This document shows, one piece after another, positions 8,464 through 11,980 of a stretch of 11,980 nucleotides of DNA. The translations under genes were made by a program, and so were the position numbers. The notes beneath the pieces are model-generated. The model saw only the letters and a list, made by a program, of their open reading frames with translations. It searched no databases and was not told the origin of the DNA. The stretch's first letter is position 1. Every line of letters starts with the position of its first letter. The DNA lies in assembly GCA_031259655.1 (NCBI GenBank), contig JAIRLF010000071.1, positions 1 through 11,980 on the forward strand, given 5' to 3'. Source of the stretch: Prevotellaceae bacterium (GTDB lineage Bacteria; Bacteroidota; Bacteroidia; Bacteroidales; UBA932).

Positions 8464-9147
8464 TTATTTCAGTGTTCCCGAATGCGCATCCTGTATCATT
8501 TGCGCGCCGGCAAGGATATATATTTCGACGCGACGATTTTGTGCGCGTCCGGTAGCGCTATCATTTGAAGCCACCGGTTCGGAAGAACCTTTTCCGAACG
8601 AAATCAGTCTGTTCGAACTTACGCCCTGCGCGATGAGATACGACTGTACCGAAGCAGCCCGCTGTTGCGATAAGGGAATATTGACGGCATCGCTACCTGT
8701 GATATCCGTATGTCCGAAAATTTCGATATTAGTGTCGGGATTTGTTTTCAGACTTTCGGCAAATTTTGTCAACGACACTTTCGAGGCGTTGCTCAAAGCG
8801 CTGGAATTTGTAGCAAACAGAATACCCGATTCGAAGGTTACTTTGATAGCCTCGCCGTCGTTAGCGGTTTCGACTTTTGCGCCTTCGATTTTCTCCAACT
8901 CCTTGCGTTGTTTGTCCATTTTGTTACCGATAAGGGCGCCTGTTGCGCCGCCGATAACAGCTCCGATAATGGCGCCTACGGCAGTATTTCCCGCAAGCTT
9001 TCCAACTCCGGCGCCCACTGCTGCGCCGGCTCCTGTTCCGATAGCTCCACCTTTCACCGAGCTGCTCGTGTTTTTAATTGCTTCGCAACCGGAAAAAACC
9101 AAACATATACATAATATGCCTGCTGTAATAAAATTCACTATTTTCAT
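8464..9147 (-). CDS. Glycine-zipper/OmpA-domain outer-membrane lipoprotein (YiaD-like)
   Basis: This 227-residue protein has a signal peptide with lipobox FSGC (Cys21). A glycine-rich zipper follows (about 33-74, repeated GxxxG-type spacing ending GALIGNKMD), then a charged linker (75-90) and a C-terminal OmpA domain (about 100-212). In that domain GHTD supplies Asp148 and LSQQRA supplies Arg163, the 15-residue pair that contacts meso-diaminopimelate in OmpA-type peptidoglycan binding; the closing motif NRRVEIYI is at 204-211. The architecture matches YiaD-type lipoproteins, which tie the outer membrane to the cell wall; the glycine zipper is likely membrane-associated. It lies 36 bases after the aminotransferase gene on the same strand. 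Family is confident; the precise role is not. Confidence 0.92.
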   Translation of the reverse strand: MKIVNFITAGILCICLVFSGCEAIKNTSSSVKGGAIGTGAGAAVGAGVGKLAGNTAVGAIIGAVIGGATGALIGNKMDKQRKELEKIEGAKVETANDGEAIKVTFESGILFATNSSALSNASKVSLTKFAESLKTNPDTNIEIFGHTDITGSDAVNIPLSQQRAASVQSYLIAQGVSSNRLISFGKGSSEPVASNDSATGRAQNRRVEIYILAGAQMIQDAHSGTLK

Positions 9148-9183
9148 TTTTGTACCTGTTTTATATTATTATTTTTATTTATT

Positions 9184-10368
9184 TTAATTCAATGATTCTA
9201 TCTGTTCCACAGCATTTCGCAGGTTGTTCAAAGCCTGTTCCAGTATAGCCCGTTGAGTAGCGATATTCAATCGCACGAACAGTTTGCCTTCGTCGCCGAA
9301 CATACCTCCGGGGTTCACGGCTATTCCCGCCTTCGATACCATAAATTCATGTATCTGCTCCGAAGTCATGTTCAGCGCGCTGCAATCAAGCCACATAAGA
9401 TACGTTCCTTCGGGTTTGCGGGTTTTGATTTGCGGGATATGTTTTGCGAGATAGTCGACAACATATTCGCAGTTGGCTTCGAGATATTTCAACAGTTGCG
9501 ACAGCCATTCGTTACCGTGCGTATATGCAGCTTCCAAAGCGATATCGCCGAATATTGTTCCCGCCGAAAGGCTCTGACGGTTAATGTATGTACGGAACTT
9601 CTTCAGCAAAACCGGATTGTCCGAATACACGACGGACGAAGATAATCCCGCCACGTTGAACGTTTTGCTTGGCGCGATGAAAGTTACAGCCTGATTAGCG
9701 AACTCTTCGGAAATCGAAGCGAAATAGATGTGCCTGTTCGGTTCGAAAACCAAATCGGAATGTATCTCATCCGATACAATCAACACATTGTATTTCAAAC
9801 ACAGTTCCCCGATTTTCTTCAACTCGTCCAAAGTCCAGACTCTGCCGACGGGATTATGCGGACTGCACATAATAAACATCGTTACTCCCTCGCCAAGTTT
9901 TTTTTCGAAATCGTCGAAATCAATAGTGTAATAACCGTCTCCGGAATTTACCAGCGAACTTTTTACCAGCACGCGGTCATGATTGTTGACTGCATTCATG
10001 AAAGGATGATATACGGGAGTGTTTATCAAAATCTTGTCGCCCGGATTGCTAAATATGTCTACTGCAAAATTGATAGCCGGAACAATTCCCGGACTGAAAC
10101 AGATGTTCTGCGGAGCTATTTGCCATCCCCGTTGTTGCAACCAGTTTGCCGTCGCCGTATAAAACGATTCGGGACGAACCTGATACCCCAGAATTTCGTG
10201 CTCCAGCCGCTGTCTCAGGGCGCTGATTATAAAATCTGGAGTCTTGAAATCCATATCTGCAACCCACAGAGGCAACAAATCATTTCGCCCAAAACGTTCT
10301 GTGCAATTATCCCATTTCTCACAGTTTGTATTCTTGCGATTAACTGTTTCATCAAAATTATATACCAT
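9184..10368 (-). CDS. patB: MalY/PatB-type PLP-dependent C-S lyase (cystathionine beta-lyase)
   Basis: This 394-residue fold-type I PLP enzyme most resembles the MalY/PatB subgroup, which cleaves the C-S bond of cystathionine, cysteine or related thioethers to give pyruvate, ammonia and a thiol. Visible hallmarks are the N-terminal FDETVNRKNTNCEKWD, LPLWVADMDF (32-41), the PLP-stacking region TPVYHPF (117-123), Asn172 in HNPVGR, Asp200 in SDEIHSDL, the Schiff-base Lys235 in APSKTFNVAGL, and the substrate carboxylate-binding Arg in LFVRLNIA near the C-terminus. Length is typical. It is the first gene of the minus-strand run, with a TAnnTTTG element just upstream. Subgroup members differ in substrate, so cystathionine cleavage for methionine synthesis is likely but not proven. 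The symbol refers to the Bacillus C-S lyase, not the peptidoglycan O-acetyltransferase. Confidence 0.9.
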   Translation of the reverse strand: MVYNFDETVNRKNTNCEKWDNCTERFGRNDLLPLWVADMDFKTPDFIISALRQRLEHEILGYQVRPESFYTATANWLQQRGWQIAPQNICFSPGIVPAINFAVDIFSNPGDKILINTPVYHPFMNAVNNHDRVLVKSSLVNSGDGYYTIDFDDFEKKLGEGVTMFIMCSPHNPVGRVWTLDELKKIGELCLKYNVLIVSDEIHSDLVFEPNRHIYFASISEEFANQAVTFIAPSKTFNVAGLSSSVVYSDNPVLLKKFRTYINRQSLSAGTIFGDIALEAAYTHGNEWLSQLLKYLEANCEYVVDYLAKHIPQIKTRKPEGTYLMWLDCSALNMTSEQIHEFMVSKAGIAVNPGGMFGDEGKLFVRLNIATQRAILEQALNNLRNAVEQIESLN

Positions 10369-10390
10369 TTATACAATAAAATTTATGCGG

Positions 10391-10398
10391 CAAAGGTA
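10391..10398 (-). promoter_or_regulatory. Bacteroidota-type -7 promoter element for the five-gene minus-strand run
   Basis: Read on the minus strand this is TACCTTTG, matching TAnnTTTG, 22 bases upstream of the lyase ATG. I found no comparable element in the four short gaps downstream, so it may drive all five genes. No clear -33 TTTG is seen. Confidence 0.55.
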
Positions 10399-10439
10399 TA
10401 AATAAATTAAAAACTACGAATTAAAAACACGATTTTTAT

Positions 10440-10447
10440 TACTTTTG
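10440..10447 (+). promoter_or_regulatory. Bacteroidota-type -7 promoter element for the rRNA methyltransferase gene
   Basis: TACTTTTG lies 21 bases before the methyltransferase ATG and 41 bases from the opposing minus-strand element, forming a compact divergent promoter region. A perfect 10-base palindrome, CTTAATTAAG (10451-10460), lies at about the expected transcription start. AAGGA (10458-10462) is a good Shine-Dalgarno six bases before the ATG, stronger than for other genes here. Confidence 0.65.
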
Positions 10448-10468
10448 CGCCTTAATTAAGGATTAAAA

Positions 10469-11830
10469 ATGGAGAATAATATAGCGCTGCCCGAAGCTTT
10501 TAGCAAGAATATGAAAGTTCTTTTGGGAGATGAATATCCCGAATTTGAATCTTCGTTATATAAGGTTTCGCCGGTCAGTATAAGGTTAAATGAGGGCGTC
10601 AAATTACCGTCGACGGCGGGATTTCCGGCTTTCGATTTCGAATCTTCAATTCCCTGGTGCAAGTCTGGGGTATATCTTGCACAAAGACCCTCGTTTACGC
10701 TCGACCCCTTGTTTCATTCCGGCTCTTATTATGTGCAGGAAGCGGCTTCGATGTTTGTGGAACAGTGCGTAAATACAGTGAAACAATATGCCAATATCGA
10801 CTATATATTAGACCTTTGCGCAGCTCCGGGGGGTAAGTCTACGCATTTGATTTCGCTGTTTCCCGACAGTTTGCTCGTCTGCAACGAAGTCATTCATTCG
10901 CGCACCTCGGCGCTCAAAGAAAATACCGGCAAATGGGGACATGCTAACACGATGATTACTTCTTGCGACCCTGCAATGTTTCGGAGACTTAATAGCTTTT
11001 TCGATTTTATTCTTGTCGACGCTCCATGTTCGGGCGAGGGTATGTTCCGGAAAGAACCCGAAGCGTTGAAAGGATGGTCGCCCGAAAACGTAAAACATTG
11101 CGAAACACGACAGTTGAGAATTGTCCGAGATGTATGGGATGCTCTTAAACCGGGGGGATTTATGTTGTACGGAACGTGTACTTACAATCGCGAGGAAAAC
11201 GAAAACCTGATTCGATTTATTGTAGAAACGCTTGGCGCCGAATCGATTCCCGTTGATATGTCGGCGTTTGAGGGAATAGCGCCTTCTGTGGACAAAAATA
11301 TCCATGCCTGCCGCTTTTTTCCGCACAAAACCAAAAGCGAGGGTCTGTTTCTTTCGTTAATCCGTAAAAACGGCGAATCGAAACAAAATTCCACAAAAAA
11401 AACAAAGCGTCTTGCGAAAATCTCGGAACTTAACTCATGGATAAGGCAAGGCGAAACGTCGTTTGCATATATCCGTCGTAATGACCGTATCTATATGCTT
11501 CCCGAAAAATTCGCCGCCGATGTGGAATTTATCGCTAAAACCGTACACACTCTTTCGTCGGGAACAGAAATATGCACAATGAAGGGAAAAGAGTTGATTC
11601 CTTCACTCGATTTTGCTCATTCTACGGAAATTAATGTAAACAATTTTACCGTCTGGGATGTCGATGATGCTACAGCTCTGAAGTTCTTGAAAAAAGAAAC
11701 GCTGTTCGCTCCTACAACAAACGCCGACAAAGGATTTATCCTGATTACATATCACGGCGTCCCGCTCGGATGGGTCAAAAATATAGGCTCGCGATGTAAT
11801 AATATGCTGCCGACACAAAGAAAGTTATGA
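10469..11830 (+). CDS. rsmF: RsmF-type 16S rRNA cytosine-C5 methyltransferase (NOL1/NOP2/Sun family)
   Basis: This 453-residue SAM-dependent enzyme is predicted to make 5-methylcytosine in 16S rRNA. The SAM-binding motif LDLCAAPGGKSTHL spans 114-127, and motif II begins with NEVIHSRTSALKEN. The two catalytic cysteines are Cys187 in VDAPCSGEGMFRKEP and Cys237 in YGTCTYN. The GMFRKEP..L..W continuation is typical of the RsmF (YebU) branch. The N-terminal portion (1-90) carries the substrate-side region ending SGSYYVQEAASM. The C-terminal region (about 300-453) resembles the RsmF RNA-binding tail and ends in HGVPLGWVKNIGSRCNNMLP. Length fits Bacteroidota homologues. It is transcribed alone; downstream is a repeat and an insertion sequence. 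The exact target base (C1407 in E. coli) is inferred from the family. Confidence 0.92.
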   Translation: MENNIALPEAFSKNMKVLLGDEYPEFESSLYKVSPVSIRLNEGVKLPSTAGFPAFDFESSIPWCKSGVYLAQRPSFTLDPLFHSGSYYVQEAASMFVEQCVNTVKQYANIDYILDLCAAPGGKSTHLISLFPDSLLVCNEVIHSRTSALKENTGKWGHANTMITSCDPAMFRRLNSFFDFILVDAPCSGEGMFRKEPEALKGWSPENVKHCETRQLRIVRDVWDALKPGGFMLYGTCTYNREENENLIRFIVETLGAESIPVDMSAFEGIAPSVDKNIHACRFFPHKTKSEGLFLSLIRKNGESKQNSTKKTKRLAKISELNSWIRQGETSFAYIRRNDRIYMLPEKFAADVEFIAKTVHTLSSGTEICTMKGKELIPSLDFAHSTEINVNNFTVWDVDDATALKFLKKETLFAPTTNADKGFILITYHGVPLGWVKNIGSRCNNMLPTQRKL

Positions 11831-11862
11831 ACTAAAAACTAAGAACTAAGAGTGGCTGACGC
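11830..11862 (+). repeat. AACTAAR heptamers plus TGGCTGACGC core, second locus
   Basis: AACTAAA (11830-11836), AACTAAG (11837-11843) and AACTAAG (11844-11850) are followed by AGTGGCTGACGC (11851-11862). Bases 11839-11862 match 5453-5476 at 23 of 24 positions. The array starts at the last base of the methyltransferase stop codon and ends two bases before the insertion-sequence end. Confidence 0.82.
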
Positions 11863-11864
11863 GC

Positions 11865-11980
11865 TGTCATGTCCTGAAATAGGTTTACACAAAAAAGCAG
11901 GAAAAAATGGAAAAAGGAGTGACAAAAAGTCGTAAACGTTACGTACGGTACAGTATTTGCTTTAAAGAAAAAGTAGTGCA
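11865..11980 (+). mobile_element. Left end of an insertion sequence, probably IS3 family, cut by the window edge
   Basis: A change of sequence character occurs right after the repeat core. TGTCATGTCCTGAAATAGG begins a stretch that looks like a terminal inverted repeat, and 42 bases further in a transposase-like ORF starts. The right end, second ORF and target duplication lie outside the window, so the exact left boundary (11863-11866) and family are provisional. Confidence 0.65.
11907..11980 (+). CDS. Transposase OrfA N-terminus (IS3-like), partial
   Basis: The ATG at 11907 opens a frame that stays open to the window end (24 full codons), preceded by a purine-rich AGGA ribosome-binding site at 11899-11902. 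The product starts MEKGVTKSRKRYVRYS and continues ICFKEKVV. The basic start followed by a Y/F-S-x-x-F-K-x-K-V-V segment is typical of the helix-turn-helix first ORF of IS3/IS911-type transposases, which binds the element's ends. It is too short to confirm the subgroup. Confidence 0.6.
   Translation, partial: MEKGVTKSRKRYVRYSICFKEKVV

Noticed and set aside
8633..9187. + strand open frame (184 codons) opposite the OmpA lipoprotein
   Set aside because: The product is Ala/Pro/Ile-rich low complexity arising from the complement of the glycine-zipper codons; the minus-strand reading has a lipobox and a full OmpA domain.
9730..10401. Long + strand open frame (223 codons) opposite the C-S lyase gene
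   Set aside because: It lies almost wholly antisense to a gene with all expected PLP-enzyme motifs, and its product shows no recognisable domain or signal.

Overview
The window looks like chromosomal DNA from a member of the Bacteroidota, probably a Bacteroidales-type organism. Three separate transcription starts on the + strand carry the same Bacteroidota -7 element, TACTTTTG (consensus TAnnTTTG), and the divergent minus-strand unit carries TACCTTTG. Most genes have A-rich leaders rather than a strong Shine-Dalgarno. There is a GldB-family lipoprotein, a gene type confined to this phylum. The genus cannot be fixed from the sequence alone.

Layout. (1) 51-2842, + strand: an envelope-anchored SGNH/GDSL-family protein overlaps an MBOAT membrane acyltransferase by the four bases ATGA. 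This is a typical pair for O-acetylating an extracytoplasmic polysaccharide. (2) 2919-5432, + strand: a complete F1 ATP synthase beta subunit (atpD), then a GldB-type lipoprotein three bases downstream. The usual partner atpC is not beside it. (3) 5433-5852: a gene-free convergent region packed with short repeats: 7-bp heptamer arrays in both orientations, a TGGCTGACGC core, a 23-bp tandem repeat whose first two units form hairpins, and a duplicated 50-bp segment. (4) 5853-10368, minus strand: five tightly spaced genes (gaps of 19-36 bases), in transcription order a MalY/PatB-type C-S lyase, a glycine-zipper/OmpA lipoprotein, a small lipoprotein of unknown function, 1-pyrroline-5-carboxylate dehydrogenase and dUTPase. 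Only one clear promoter was seen, at the head, so they may form one transcript. (5) 10469-11830, + strand: an RsmF-type rRNA m5C methyltransferase, divergent from the five-gene unit. (6) 11830-11980: another copy of the heptamer+core repeat, directly followed by the left end of an insertion sequence whose first transposase ORF runs off the window.

Most genes are housekeeping or envelope functions and are intact. No defence locus, CRISPR array or new multi-gene system is visible. The least explained material is the repeat family in the 5433-5852 gap, which recurs next to the insertion sequence at the right end. The other point of interest is the unusual atpD-gldB arrangement.
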